Assembly: GCA_002104945.1 (NCBI GenBank)
Contig: MCFH01000031.1
Coordinates: 124,001-188,000, forward strand
Direction of reading: 5' to 3'
Source: Piromyces finnis
Taxonomy: Eukaryota > Neocallimastigomycota > Neocallimastigomycetes > Neocallimastigales > Neocallimastigaceae
Length of the DNA: 64,000 nt
Shown: positions 1 through 13,534 of the stretch, piece by piece
How the letters are laid out: each line of letters begins with the position of its first letter
How positions within the stretch are numbered: the first letter of the stretch is position 1
The notes under the pieces: model-generated
What the model saw: the letters and a program-made list of their open reading frames with translations, nothing else
Databases searched by the model: none
Told to the model about the DNA's origin: nothing
Position numbers and translations under genes: made by a program

Positions 1-1725
1 TTCATCAATATATATGATTATGATGGTGTGTTTAAAACTTATATAAAGATATTTTCCTTTTTTTATTAATATATTTTTTTTTCTTTTTTCTTTTTTTTTT
101 TTTTAATTTGTAATTTGTTATAATTCTTATAATAAACGTTTTAAAATATTAGCAATTAAAAATAAATTTGAGTTAAAAAATAAACTACAAATATTAAGAA
201 AATAATTACAAAGCATTAAAAGTAGTTTAAGTTGTACATTTTCATTCATTATTTTTTCTTTTCTTTCTTCTTTTTTCTCCTTAAATTCACCAAAGGCTTT
301 TTTAAATTGTTCATTTCTTTACATATTTATTATTTATAATGAATAAATAATTAAAGAATAGTATTATGAAATACATATTAAAAGAGCTACAGTAGAAGAA
401 GAGAAAAGAGGGAAAAAAACGAAAGGAAAAACACTGAACAATTATTGTTAATAATTTAAAATATTTAATTATAATATTTTAAAAATATAATTAATTTAAT
501 TATTCGTTAATTATAGTATTACAATAAATTTCAAACTTAAGAAATATTAATAATATATAGCATAACAAAAAAAAGGTTAACTTTAAAAAGAATTTACTTT
601 AATGAAGTATATAATAAAAAAAAAATAAATTAAAAAGTAATTAAAGTTATATACAAAAATTCTTTTAAAAAAAAAAGAATATTATATTTTTTTTTTAAAT
701 TACAAAGAAAAGAAATATAATAATTCTATATAAAGGAAAAAAATAGTAATATTAAATATTTATTTAAATAATAATAAGTCTCATAATAACTCTGCTACGA
801 ATATATATTATATATTTAAAAGAATACTTGAATATACATATATATATTATTTAATATATATAAAAGTAATAACAACAAAAGTGAGATAATTCAAAAAAAG
901 TAAAAATAATACTATTTTATTTCAAAATATTTTTATAAAATGTAACATATTAAAATATTAAATACAGCAATTATTTAAATTATTTAAAAAAAAAAAAGAG
1001 AGAAATTTCGTCTCTAAATTTTAATTAATAATTATTTCTTATTTAAAGACTAAATATTAATTCTTTATATGTATATATACTATATACTTTATAGCATTTA
1101 TGAAATACCATTTTGAAATATATGGTCAATTTTTTCTTAATATTAATATTCTCCATTTTTTAATGAATATATATTAATATTGATATTTTTTTTTTTTTTT
1201 TATTTATCTCGCTAATGAAGGTAATTTTATTAATGAATAAAATATAATTTTATATAGTTTTACATAATTATTAATCTTATTATTTTTTTTTTAATTATTT
1301 AAATTTTATATTAGATTTGTATATGAATTTTAATAAACCAATAACAATAATTTTTATCTTACAAATATAATTATTTATATTCAAAAACATATCAATCGTA
1401 CTATCAATGTATATAGTACTACAAATCTATTTTAATTATAATAAATCAGCAAAATTAATCAAGATTAATAATATTCATTGTATCAACAATTTCTTAAATA
1501 ATTTTTGAAGTTAATAAATAATTTTAGTAAGACATTTAGCTCAGAATAATAATCTTATTCTTTAACAATTTTTGATAACATTAAATTTATTGTAAATATT
1601 CCATGTAAATATTTAGTCAAAAATACAAAAAAGTAAAATAAAATAAAATTCTGTACGTATTCAATAATCATAAAAGTAATATTACAGAGAAAATATTAAC
1701 AATTTTGAAATAACAACAACAACAA

Positions 1726-1759
<34 letters not shown>

Positions 1760-1973
1760 ATCTAAAATATAATTTAATTTTATTAGATTATAATATTATT
1801 TTTACAAAAAATAAACGAAAATTCTATTTTTTAAAATAAAAAATTTTTAAAAGAAAGACCATATAAACATAACTATCAATAATTTATAAATTTTATAATA
1901 ATAATAATATAACGTAAATCACTAAATATATATTAATCATTAAATATTATTAAATAAAATAAAATAAAATAAA
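1..1973. other. AT-rich intergenic region upstream of the Sel1 gene
   Basis: I see no coding exon, RNA gene or mobile element here. The stretch is almost purely A/T with short homopolymer runs, for example a T run near 90-105 and an A run near 1729-1757. Its 3' end should hold the promoter and 5' UTR of the Sel1-repeat gene; the last bases before the ATG are a short AAAAT tandem (1953-1973). Confidence 0.6.
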
Positions 1974-4790
1974 ATGTCTTCAATAGATGTTGAAAAAGTC
2001 AAATATGTTAATGGTACTTTCCAAATTGATGGAAAAATAATACCAAAGCAGAAATTTATAAAAGAAGTTGCTAAATATTTAAAAAGAACTAGTGAAGTTT
2101 ATGGAATTGCACAGGCTCAAACAGGCGTTGCTTGGTGTTATAAAAAAGGTATTTTTCATGTCATAAAAGATTATAAAGATGAGTTGCGTGAAAAAAGAAT
2201 AGGATATTCAAATTCCATTCGTTCAAATAATTCTTCTTCGTCATCTAATTCTATTACTACTATGACAGAAGATCATCATGACAATATATTAATTAATCAA
2301 CAACGCCGTAATAGTAGTCATTCCATCTCAGCACAATCTTCTAATTCTAATTCTACATCTTCTTCTACCAATACCATGACCAATCCTATTAATCTTAATA
2401 CTATTGAAGAAGACCAAAGCGAACCTTATATTATTGACCCAAATCAACATAATGACAATATAGAAGAAATAAGAAGACTATACAATTTATCATTATTAGT
2501 CGATGATGATTTAAGCAATAATAATAATATAAATAATACTAGATCAATATACGATTCAGATAATGTCATTCTTTCTCCTCCGATTGTTCCATCACATGGA
2601 AATATGGAAATAGATTATTCTATTATTTCAGAACATTCTAATGAAAGTTTAGATAATGAGGATATTAATTCATTAAATAATGATGATGAAAATAAATTTG
2701 CTATACCTACTCCAATTACACCAGAGTCTGTTTCACCATCTTCATCAAGTCCATCTTCACCAGTTACACCTCCTAGAACGATTTCATTAAATCCAGAAAC
2801 TGAAATGTTATCAGAAGCTACTTCTTCTAATCCTAATAATATACCAGTGTTACTTAGTTTACATTATACCCCACCTGATAATAATAATAATAATAATAAT
2901 AACAGTAATTTACGTATGTCTACTAATAACACAGAAGAAAGAGTTGATGAAAATAATAATGAGAATATAGAATCTATTATCAACAATATTAATCAGTCTA
3001 TTAATTCATTAAGTAACAATAGTATAATTCAAAGAGAAGTAACAGTAGATGAAAATCATAATACAATTATTACTCATTCTGCAGTTACCCCTCTTCTCAC
3101 AGAAATAACTACAAGTGAAAATTCTTCTGTAAGTGAATATCGTAGTCAAATTAGAAAGATCTTAGTTTATGCCTCAAAATTAAACATTCCTGATCATCCA
3201 ATACCTGGCTTTAAATCTATTTATTCACCTATTGCTGGTTTAAATGAAGAAGCTGCGTTTAGCTGGTACTTAAAAGCAGCTCATAATGGAAATGCCATTG
3301 CTCAATATAGAGTAGGTCTTTATTGTAGTAAAGGTATTAAGGTTGCAATTCCTTATGGTAATGATACCTTCCATATATTTAATCTTTTAATACCTAATGA
3401 ACAAGAAAGTGCTGTATGGTTCCAAAGATCGGCTTTACAAGGCTATTCTAAAGCACAGAATAGATACGGGGTTTGTTTAGAGGATGGTATTGGAGTTCCA
3501 ATCAATGAAAGAGAAGCTTTTCAATGGTATATGAAGGCCGGAAAACAAGGACACGGTAGTGCCATGAATCATTTAGGATGGTGTTATCAAAAAGGTATTG
3601 GTGTTGAAGCTGATCAAAAAGAAGCAGCTTTTTGGTACAGAAATTCAGCATATCATGGCTTTTCCAAAGGTCAGTATAATTTAGCTTGGTGCTATGAAAT
3701 GGGAAATGGTATACCAATGGATTACAAAATGGCTACTTTCTGGTATGAATGTGGTGCTGAAAGAGGTCATGCTGCTTCCCAATATAACGTTGGTTTTTCT
3801 TATGAAGAAGGTGGTATTTGGGGTGTTGAACGCGATGGTAAAAAGGCTGTTTATTGGTATAGATTGGCTGCAGAACAGGATGATTTAAATGCTCAAAATA
3901 GTTTAGGACGTTGTTATATGGATGGTACAGGTGTAGAAAAGGATTATAAAGAGGGACTAAAATGGTTTTTATCTGCTGCAGAACAAGGACATGCTAATGC
4001 TCAAAACAATTTGGGTTGGTGGATTCATAGCAAGTCACAATCGTTCTTATGGTTTTTGAGAGCAGCCCTTCAAGGTCTTTCCTGTGCCCAAAACAATTTA
4101 GCTTGGTGTTTCCAAGAAGGTTATGGCGTTGAACCTGATCAAAAACAAGCAATTAGCTGGTTCCAAAGTGCAGTTAATCAAAATAATTTATATTCCAAGA
4201 CTCATTTAGCTTGGTGTTATCAAAATGCTATTGGTGTACCACAGAATAATAAGCAAGCTTTAGAATGGTATCAAGATGCAAATGAACAGAATCATATTCC
4301 ATCTAGACGTATTTTAGGTTGGTGTTATTGGTATGGTGTCTGTGTTCCAAAAGCTGATCGTAAAAAGGCTCTTGAACTATTTGAAGGTTTAACAGATCCA
4401 GTATTAAATTTGACCGAAAAAGAAAAAGATCTTCTTATGTCTATGGATATCAGTTTTGAAGATGTTAGTAAGAAAAATAAGAAGAACGATGATGATAATG
4501 ATGAAAATTGGTGGTTTGGAAAAGAAGCTGAAGAACGTACTTTATCTTCAACGTTCTATACTCAAGGTTTATTCTTGAAGCATGGTATCAGATCTGAAAA
4601 GAATTTAGAACAAGCTTTTAGATACTTTATGGTTGCTGCTAAAAAGAATTATGAATTGGCACAATTTGAAGTTGGTATGTGTTACTATGATGGATATGGA
4701 GTTGAAGCAAATCCAGAGGAAGCTAAAAAATGGTTAAATTTAGCATCTAAAAACCGTTTAAAAGCCGCAACATCATTTATAAGAAAGTAA
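1974..4790 (+). CDS. Sel1-like repeat protein with a long Asn/Ser-rich insertion
   Basis: A single uninterrupted frame of 938 codons from ATG 1974 to TAA 4788-4790. From about residue 400 to the end it is built of roughly twelve Sel1-like repeats (TPR-related helical hairpins), each with the signature A-x-W-Y/F...A-x-x-x-L-G/A-W-C-Y...G-x-G-V. A lone half-repeat ending in GVAWCYKKGI lies near residues 42-60, and about 300 residues of Ser/Asn/Thr-rich low-complexity sequence (about 75-385) separate it from the main array. One repeat near residue 680 lacks the usual glycine loop (NNLGWWIHSKSQSF). Sel1 proteins act as adaptors in ER-associated degradation, chitin synthase activation (Skt5/Chs4) and kinase signalling. 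Which of these applies cannot be told: no signal peptide, membrane helix or CaaX end is visible. The family call is strong, the function open. Confidence 0.9.
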   Translation: MSSIDVEKVKYVNGTFQIDGKIIPKQKFIKEVAKYLKRTSEVYGIAQAQTGVAWCYKKGIFHVIKDYKDELREKRIGYSNSIRSNNSSSSSNSITTMTEDHHDNILINQQRRNSSHSISAQSSNSNSTSSSTNTMTNPINLNTIEEDQSEPYIIDPNQHNDNIEEIRRLYNLSLLVDDDLSNNNNINNTRSIYDSDNVILSPPIVPSHGNMEIDYSIISEHSNESLDNEDINSLNNDDENKFAIPTPITPESVSPSSSSPSSPVTPPRTISLNPETEMLSEATSSNPNNIPVLLSLHYTPPDNNNNNNNNSNLRMSTNNTEERVDENNNENIESIINNINQSINSLSNNSIIQREVTVDENHNTIITHSAVTPLLTEITTSENSSVSEYRSQIRKILVYASKLNIPDHPIPGFKSIYSPIAGLNEEAAFSWYLKAAHNGNAIAQYRVGLYCSKGIKVAIPYGNDTFHIFNLLIPNEQESAVWFQRSALQGYSKAQNRYGVCLEDGIGVPINEREAFQWYMKAGKQGHGSAMNHLGWCYQKGIGVEADQKEAAFWYRNSAYHGFSKGQYNLAWCYEMGNGIPMDYKMATFWYECGAERGHAASQYNVGFSYEEGGIWGVERDGKKAVYWYRLAAEQDDLNAQNSLGRCYMDGTGVEKDYKEGLKWFLSAAEQGHANAQNNLGWWIHSKSQSFLWFLRAALQGLSCAQNNLAWCFQEGYGVEPDQKQAISWFQSAVNQNNLYSKTHLAWCYQNAIGVPQNNKQALEWYQDANEQNHIPSRRILGWCYWYGVCVPKADRKKALELFEGLTDPVLNLTEKEKDLLMSMDISFEDVSKKNKKNDDDNDENWWFGKEAEERTLSSTFYTQGLFLKHGIRSEKNLEQAFRYFMVAAKKNYELAQFEVGMCYYDGYGVEANPEEAKKWLNLASKNRLKAATSFIRK

Positions 4791-5476
4791 ATGAAAACCA
4801 TTGGAAAAAAAAATAATAAATATTAGGATTTATATATTAAAAAAAGAAGAAGAAGAAGAAAAAAAAAGAAATATCTAAAAACTAATTTAAGAATTTAAAA
4901 GTATTGTTTTTCTAATAGCAACATTTTTGAACAGATATTTTCAAAATTTATTTAAAATCGAAATAATTGCCATGTTTTTATATTAATGCCATTTTGTTGA
5001 ATTCATTAATATTATATCTTTTATAATTTTATATAATATTAAAATTAAATTTTTTTTATCTTTAAATGAACAAAAAATATTAATTGAAAACATGATATAT
5101 CATGAGATTAAATTATTATTACTTAAATATTTTATGATCAATATATTAAAAAAGGAACAAGAATAAAAATATATACATATAAAAAAAGAAATATTTTTAT
5201 TTTAAAAAAGATTTAATATTGATCATTCATATATGTCAAAAAAATTTACATATAGTTTTTTTTATTAAAGGAAAAAAAATAAAATAAAAATAAAAGCTAT
5301 AAAAAACTAAAAAGTAATATGAAAATTAATATTTTAAAGTATTTCTTTTTTTCATTTATATAAAATTATAATTGATCCATTAATTAATTTAATTATATGC
5401 AATTCAATAATATTAATTAAAGTTTAAAATTTAATTTTAAATTTTTTTAATTAAAAAATCGTGTAAAGATAATTTT

Positions 5477-5512
<36 letters not shown>

Positions 5513-5596
5513 ATACACATAAAAGAAAAAAAGCAAGTTTAAAATATAGAAAAATATATTTGAATATTGATAGTTAATTATAATATATATAATAAG
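4791..5596. other. Intergenic region between the Sel1 gene and alpha-mannosidase
   Basis: AT-rich and without a supportable exon. It contains a GAA-rich patch just past the Sel1 stop (about 4843-4860) and a T run of about 32 bases at 5480-5511. It must contain the end of the Sel1 transcript and the start of the mannosidase transcript. Confidence 0.6.
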
Positions 5597-6329
5597 ATGT
5601 TAAAGCATCGTTCAATTACTATTGGAAGATTTAACGGGTTTCTTTCTGGAAGTTCTTTTAGTGGTTAATATAAATATAATTTAATAATATAAAATGATAT
5701 CTATAAAAAGTTAACATTATCCATTATATATACATTTATATTTTTTTCTCAAAAAACAGATGTAAATTTATATTCTGCATTATTTTCAAAAACGAATTCT
5801 TCTGCTGTTAAGTTAACAGCATATACTGTTCCAGATTGTAAAAGAATGTAACTATCTCTATAAATGAAAAATAATATAAATATTTTAATTTTTGAAACTT
5901 TGAAATTTATATTTTACCTATTAATAAAAGTACATTTCAAGAAGCTATATCAAAATTATCTGAATTCAAGCCAGTAAAAGTTGGTGATAATTTCGGGCCA
6001 TCTTGGGTTACTGTTTGGTTTAATGTAATTTAAATAATTATAATTTAATATCAAAGTTATTTTGATAAATGATAATGAATGAGCAATATATTTAATTTTT
6101 AATTTTAAAAGGTAAAAATTCAAATTCCTGATAATTGGAATGATGATGTAATATATTTTTTATGGAATTGTAATAACGAAGGTCTTATTTGGTCAGTTGA
6201 TGGGAGACCACTCCAAGGTTTAACAGGTGGTAGTGGTGATGATAGTAGACAAGAATATATTTTAACGAAAGAAGATATTAAAAATAAAGTATATACAAAT
6301 TTTTAGTATTTATAAAGCATTATATTTTC

Positions 6330-6368
<39 letters not shown>

Positions 6369-9300
6369 CTGTAATATATCATATTTATAATTTTAGAATG
6401 TTGAATTCTATATCGAAGGGGCTTGTAACGGAATGTTTGGTAATGGTGACAATGGTTTAATTAATCCCCCAAATCCAGATAGGTAAATTAAATTATTTAA
6501 TAATAGTTAATATATATATTTCATATATAAACTAACTATAATATTAATGAACTGATTAATTAATTGAAACAAAATAGACATTTTACCTTAAGTAAGGCTG
6601 AAATAGCTACTCCAAATAATGAAGTTTGGGATTTACTATATGATTTTCAAATTATTGCTAGTATGGCAAAAGTAATTACATATTTATAATAATAAATATG
6701 ATATAAAGTCGTGTTATTTTAATATAATATCTATTTAATTTAATAAATTTTCATTTAGAATTTACCTGAAAGCTCCGCTAGAGGATCACAAGGTTAACAC
6801 CTCCTTAATAATACATAAAAATATTTAAAAATATAATATTTGAATATATTTTATATCAAAAATTTACCATATATTTTATTAAATATTTAATTTAATATTA
6901 TAGCACTTTATACTGCTAATAAAATAATAAATATCTTTGATCCAAGGTGTAAAGAAAGCTGGATTAGAGCTAAAGAAATAGCTTCTGAATTCCTTAAAAA
7001 GAATGTTGGCGAAGCTGTTCATAATGTATATGCTATTGGAAATTGCCACATAGACACAGGTAAATATTAAATATTTCATATATAATGAAATGCAATATTA
7101 AATAATTAAAGAATAAAATAATTTTTATTATAAAAATAGCCTGGCTATGGCCATATGATGAAACTAAAAGAAAATGTGCTAGAAGCTGGGCTTCTCAAAT
7201 AAGGTTAAAATTAGTTTCTTAAGTATATATTTTAAAAAAAACAAATTAATAATAATAATATCTTTTTACATAAATTTTAAAATAGATTAATGGAAAAATA
7301 CCCTGATTATGTTTTTGTTGCCTCACAAGCTCAACAATTTGAATGGGTAAGAAAATTATATCCAACATTATTTACAGAAATTAAGGAAAAATTTGAAAAA
7401 AAGCAATTCTTTCCTATTGGTAACACATGGGTTGAAATGGATTGTAACAGTACGTTTAACTTTTTTATTTTTTAAATATTTTATTTTATAATAATCATTT
7501 TAGTAATAATAAAATTTAAAAAATAAATCTAGTTCCGTCTGGTGAATCATTTATGAGACAATTTTTATATGGGTTAATAAATAATTATGATTAATTATTG
7601 TTTAAATTTAATATATATATTATAATGACAATAATAATTAATCTTTTTTTAATTATTTAATTAAAAATAGATCTAAGTTCTTTAAGGAGCATTTTAATTT
7701 TTCATCTGATATTTTCTGGCTTCCTGACACTTTTGGTTATTCAGCTCAATTACCACAAATTATAAAAATTATGGAAATGAAATACTTTTTTACTCAGAAA
7801 TTAAGTTGGAATAATATAAATAAAGTAAATAAGTATCATTAAAAATTCATAACATAAGCATACATTATCATCCATATATTAAATTGTTTGTATTTTTTTT
7901 TAAATTCATAAAAATAAAATTAGTTTCCACACACTTCATTTTATTGGATTGGTCTTGATGGATCAAAAGTAATAATTATATCATTCTTAATAATCAAATA
8001 TTTTTAATTTAATATTTTTTTTAAATATTAATATAATTTATTAATAAAATAATAGGTACTAACACACTTTTCACCTGCAAATACTTACACAGCGTATGAT
8101 TATAAATTATATAATATTATATAAACTTTACTTATAATATTAATATATAATATTATAAATATTATAAATATAATTGATTTTTAGGAATGCTACGGTTAAT
8201 GATGTTATTACATGGTAAATTGATATTTTATCATGTCATGTTAATATTTATAATTAGATATATAAGTATTAAAAATGTGCATATATCTAATGTTAAAATA
8301 TTTAATTCTATATTATTTTAATAGTGAAAGAAATAATAAAGACACGGCATATTCAAATGACAGTCTATTAGTTTATGGTGTTGGTGATGGTGGCGGTGGT
8401 CCATTAATGAAGTAAAAATAATAATATTATTCTAAATAAAACACAAAAAATTGTTTTAATATTCGATATCTTTATATTAACAAAAATAATAAATGAATAA
8501 ATGAATATAATATAGGATGATTGAAAGACTTCAAAGAATGAATAATGTGGTAACATTGAAAATATTAACACATTTTTATATATTTAATATATTTTATGAT
8601 TCTACAAAATAATAATTAAGATTAAATTTTTATGAAATAATAATTTATTTTCTTATTTAAGGATGGACTTCCAAAAGTAATTTTAAGGTAATATAATCAA
8701 CTTATTAACTAATATAAATTTGTTTGGATTTATTTATTCACAAATGCATATCTTTAATTAATAGTGATCCAAGCGTTTTCTATAAGCATCTTGAAGAAAA
8801 TTCAAATGATTTACCAAAATGGAATGGTGAATTGGTAATCTTTTAAATATTTAATAATTATTATAATAAATATCTTCAATAATAAAATATTCATATATCT
8901 TTTCTTATTATTATCGTAGTATTTTGAGCTTCATAGAGGAACATATACATCTCAAGCTAAAAATAAAATGTATAATCGTTTAACAGAATATTTATTGCAT
9001 GATGTTGAATTCTTTAATAGTTTATCACTTCTTCTTAAAAATACCGAGTAAAAATTTAATATAATTTATTGATTATATAATTATAAATAAATAATAAATT
9101 TCATTATGAAATCTATTTATTCAAATATTTAATATTAGTTACCCAAAAGATGAAATTGAGGAATTGTGGAAAGACGTGTTATTGTATGTATATATGTATT
9201 CTTTTAATGGATATTTATAATCATAATTCATTACTATTAGTACAATGAATAAAATTCATATTAATGATATTAATGATGTAAAAATAATCAATAAATAGAA

Positions 9301-11886
9301 ATCAATTTCACGATGTTCTTCCAGGTTCTTCAATTGGAATGGTTTATGAGGATTCAATAAATATATATAAAAATGTAGTTGAAAAAGGTACACAAGAATT
9401 TTTATTGCCATTAAATATATTGATTATACATAATTTACGTTATTTTTATTTATCAAATAAGGAAATAAGTTAAGGGATAATGCTTTGAATTCAATATTAT
9501 CTAATTCAAGCTCAGCAAGTGGAAAGAAGGGATACATAATATTTAATTCCACTCAATGGACAAGATCTGAAATTATAGAAGTTCCATTAAATAAAAATAA
9601 ATCTGATATACAACAATTATCTCATGATGGTGATAAAGCCTTACTATATGGTAATGTGTAGTTGATGAAAAACTAATTAAATAGATATTTTATTAACTTA
9701 ATATAATATTTCTTAGTTGAGGACATTCCAGGATATGGTTTCAAAACTATTACTGAAAATAAGCTTATAAATAAAGAATTAAGTATTGAATACCAAGAAG
9801 AATCACAAGTATATGTAATGAAAAACAGTTATATTACTGTTATATTTGATAATACTGGTAGAATTACTCGTCTTATAGATAATGAAATAAAGTAAATATA
9901 ATCATAGAATTTCCTATGAAAAACATAAATAAATGTATATTCATTTTGTTAATATTACTAAAACTATTATGATAATTATGATATTATATATTAGTCGCGA
10001 GTTAATATGCAAAAATACTAAAGGCAATCAATTCAAAATTTATGATGATGTTGTATGTATTTTAATATATATATATATATATATATATGGAATATAATTA
10101 TAATTATATTAATTTTCTTTTTAATATAATAGCCACTTTATTGGGATGCATGGTATTTATTTATTTATTTTAATACTATTAAATAAATAATTAAACCTTT
10201 AATTTTAAAATATTATTTAATTATTTAATAAAATGCATAAAATTGATAACCTTATTCTTAAGGGATGTTGGTAAATAGTATTTTAATATTAATTATATAT
10301 TTAATGTATTATTAAATATATAAAGTTATAATTATAATTCATATTATTAATTTTTATAAATATAAAACATAAAATAGAAATTTATCATTTAGAAAAAGGA
10401 TATGATATTAATAATGGAGATGTTAAGGTATAATAATTTATTTTTATTTATTATAATTGTAATGCCTTAAAATACATTTATTAATATAATATAATATTCA
10501 ATCGCAAAATATAAAAAGATAATTGAAAATGGGCCATTAAGAGTAGCTTTAGAAATAAAAATAAAAATATCTGAAAATAGTAATATAAAACAAATTGTTT
10601 ATTTAACACCATTAAGCAAAAGAATTGATTTTGAAACCGAAGTTGAATGGCATGAAAATCATAAATTCTTGGTAATAACAAAAAACACATTCTTTTTCTT
10701 TATATACTATTAATATATTTTTAATTATTGATGATTTGTTATTTCATTGATAAATTACAGAAAGTAGAATTCTCTGTAGATATACTTAGTGATACGGCAA
10801 CTTACGAAACAGCATTTGGAATTGTTAAAAGGCCTACTCATTATAATACATCATGGGATATGGGTATGTATAATTAATTTATAATATTAAAATTAAAGAA
10901 ACAAAAAATTTATTGATCCTTTATAAAAAAAACTATAAATCTTAATATAAATTTTTAGCTAAATTTGAAGTTTGTGGACATAAGTTTGCAGATCTATCTG
11001 AATATGGCTATGGCGTTAGTTTATTAAATGATTCTAAATATGGTTATGCTATTCATGAAAAAACTATGAGATTATCACTTCTTAGAAGCCCTAAGGCTCC
11101 AGATGATAACTGTGATATGGGTACAATAAATTGATATTATTTTATCATTCATTAATCATTATAATTAATATTTAATTTATTCTTTTTCATGATCATAAAT
11201 AATAGGAATCCATAAATTTAAATATTCTTTATTACCACATATTGGTGATTTCAATGAAGCAGCAGTTGTTGAAGAAGGATACAAATTTAATGTTCCATTA
11301 ATTTCAAAGTTAATATTTTTTAATATTTTAATTAATTATAAGAAATAATATTATTATAACATTAATTTAACTTTATTAATTATTAATAAAGATATATTGA
11401 AAGCGAAGAAGCTGAAAATTTAACATTCCAGTTATTCAAGATTGAAAAAGAAAAAAATATTATTATTGATACAATCAAATATGCTGAAAATGAAAGTGTA
11501 GCTAATAAGGTTATTGTTCTCCGCTTATATGAAACATATGGAGGAACTACTCAATTTAAATTATATTGGTAAATCTTGAATAACAATAAAAAAAATATTA
11601 AATCATTAGTACTAAATGTTAAAAATACATATTTATATATATTAAATAATAATAGTCCACTTCCTGTTAAGAAATGCTATTTATGTAATGGTTTGGAAGA
11701 TACATTATACGAGGTAGAGTGGAGAAATAATTATTGTAATCTAACTATTAAGCCATTCAAGGTAAGATTAAATATAATTAAAATTATATTTATTGTTTAT
11801 AAGTATTACATTACTAAGATATTTTTTCTATACATTTTATTTTAACATATACTACTAAGATTATGACTTTGAAATTTTTCTTCTGA
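5597..11886 (+). CDS. MAN2C1: Cytosolic-type alpha-mannosidase, GH38 (MAN2C1/Ams1 class), 35 exons
   Basis: Hydrolyses terminal alpha-linked mannose; MAN2C1/Ams1 enzymes trim free oligomannosides in the cytosol or vacuole. Joining 35 exons gives 1046 residues, against 1040 for human MAN2C1, and the two align nearly end to end. Zinc-site and catalytic motifs are intact: CHIDTAWLWP (His262, Asp264), [13 protein letters not shown] (nucleophile Asp374) and [10 protein letters not shown] (His578). There is no signal peptide, as expected for this class. Exons: 5597-5663, 5760-5847, 5931-6024, 6112-6288, 6397-6482, 6578-6671, 6759-6792, 6904-7059, 7140-7203, 7286-7449, 7533-7572, 7671-7824, 7924-7968, 8056-8093, 8185-8214, 8325-8411, 8516-8549, 8662-8687, 8765-8834, 8920-9047, 9139-9183, 9299-9387, 9462-9650, 9717-9891, 9995-10052, 10133-10152, 10263-10270, 10378-10427, 10519-10671, 10761-10863, 10959-11120, 11206-11308, 11392-11568, 11656-11761, 11860-11886. 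Phases close throughout. Exon 27 is only 8 nt. Confidence 0.95.
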
Positions 11887-12187
11887 ATATAATATACTTT
11901 ATAAATAAAAAAATATTATTGAATTTTATATAAAATAACAACAGTAAATGTATTTATTAAAAAATCTCTTATATAAGCTTTTATAAACTTCGATAAATAA
12001 AACTTAAAAACCTACTTTAAATTAAATTTATTAATAAAATTTTAATAAAAAAAATTTAATTTTTAGTACTTTCTATTTATGGAATATTATACTATACATT
12101 ACACATAATTTTTTAATTTTCTTTTTTTTTTCTTCTTTTTTTAATATTTTATTTTAATTACCGCATATTAAAAATTTTTAATAAAAA
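11887..12187. other. Short intergenic region between mannosidase and DLT1
   Basis: About 300 bases of A/T-rich sequence with a T-rich patch near 12117-12143. The two genes run in the same direction, so this must hold the mannosidase 3' end and the DLT1 promoter. Nothing else is visible. Confidence 0.5.
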
Positions 12188-13299
12188 ATGAAGATGATAC
12201 AGAAAAATAGAATAAAAAAAATTAAAAGTAAATGGTCTTTGACATCAAGATTTTTATATCTTGTATATAGTGTTATTTTAATCAATGTACTTTTATATAT
12301 TTTGACAGATCTTTCAATAAAAATTTATTATAATCGAGAGTTTTCAAATATGTTTAGTATTGGAGTTAGTGCAGTATTGTTGGTAATAAAAACAACTATT
12401 AACAAAATCACTTAATTATTCAAAAAAATTTGTATTAATAATAAAACTTTATTATAATTAAAGTGTATGATATATTTTACAACTGTAGGTTTAAGAAATC
12501 TTGCAGTAACAGCAAATATTTCAACTATACCAACAAGTTTTTTACCAATTGAACCTATAGATATTCCCAATGTATCTATTTTTTATAATTTTTTTATTTA
12601 TTGGTTTTAATGATAGTTATAAAAATAATAGCAATAACAACCTATAAATTAATATTAAATAAATTTTATGAATTTGAAATAATCATACAATAGAAAGCAT
12701 TTGAAATGATTAATTGTGAAATAAATAAAGCACTTGAAATATCGTCAGCTGCGGTTCCACTACCCGAGGATATTCCTCCAAGAGGTTGGGGTAGAAAAGG
12801 TAATACTAACATATATATGAAACATAAATAATTGTATTACACCTTAATTAATATTAATATATATAATTGAAAAATAGGTACTATGTATGAAAATGTACAT
12901 TTTCAAACTGCAATTATACAGTCAGCTTCATTATTAGGTAAAGTGATTAAGATTTCTTTAATATAAAAATAAATAAAAATATAAAATATAAAAATAACAA
13001 AAATATATATTTTTAATCTTTAATATATAACAATAATAGAATCAACTGTATTAAAATTTAATAGTCAATTGGTTAGAGAACCCTATATGACTATTAGACA
13101 ATATATAAATGTTTTAATTAACAATAAATTAATTAATAGAGATATTGGTATATGTTATGTAAATAATTATGAACGTGCATGCTACAGTTCAGATGAAATA
13201 AAAGAAGATGACTATGAGGAAACAATGAAACTTTTAGCCTTACTATTAAAGAAAATGCAAAGTAAAAAGGGTCATAAAAATACAAAAAGAAAGCAATAA
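12188..13299 (+). CDS. DLT1: DLT1-family (defect at low temperature) membrane protein, 5 exons
   Basis: Joining exons 12188-12382, 12464-12571, 12694-12799, 12878-12937 and 13040-13299 gives 242 residues, all phases closing. Two N-terminal membrane helices are visible (about residues 19-41 and 53-76). The region after them reads IPTSFLPIEPIDIPNKAFEM, matching the fungal Dlt1 pattern IPK-x-[WY]-IPVE with a following arginine/lysine-rich helix. The C-terminal part (a YMTIRQYINVL stretch, then NYERACYSS, then a run of Leu-rich helix ending LLLKKMQ) matches the conserved Dlt1 tail (GLREYL...YE-x-ARFSGRP...F-x-x-LM). Yeast Dlt1 mutants grow poorly in the cold; the biochemical role is unknown. Intron 1 uses acceptor AAAG at 12460-12463; a downstream TAG at 12487-12489 would break the frame. 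As I know this family only from fungi, it also helps place the organism. Confidence 0.78.
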
Positions 13300-13447
13300 A
13301 TTATTTAAACTGTTACTTAATATTATTCTAAATAGGCTTTGAAATAATACAAAATCATTATTTACTATCTTTATTTATTATAAATAAGTATCTCGAAATA
13401 TTAAAAAAAATTAAAAATAATAAATAAAAATTTACCTTTATTAAAAT

Positions 13448-13534
<87 letters not shown>

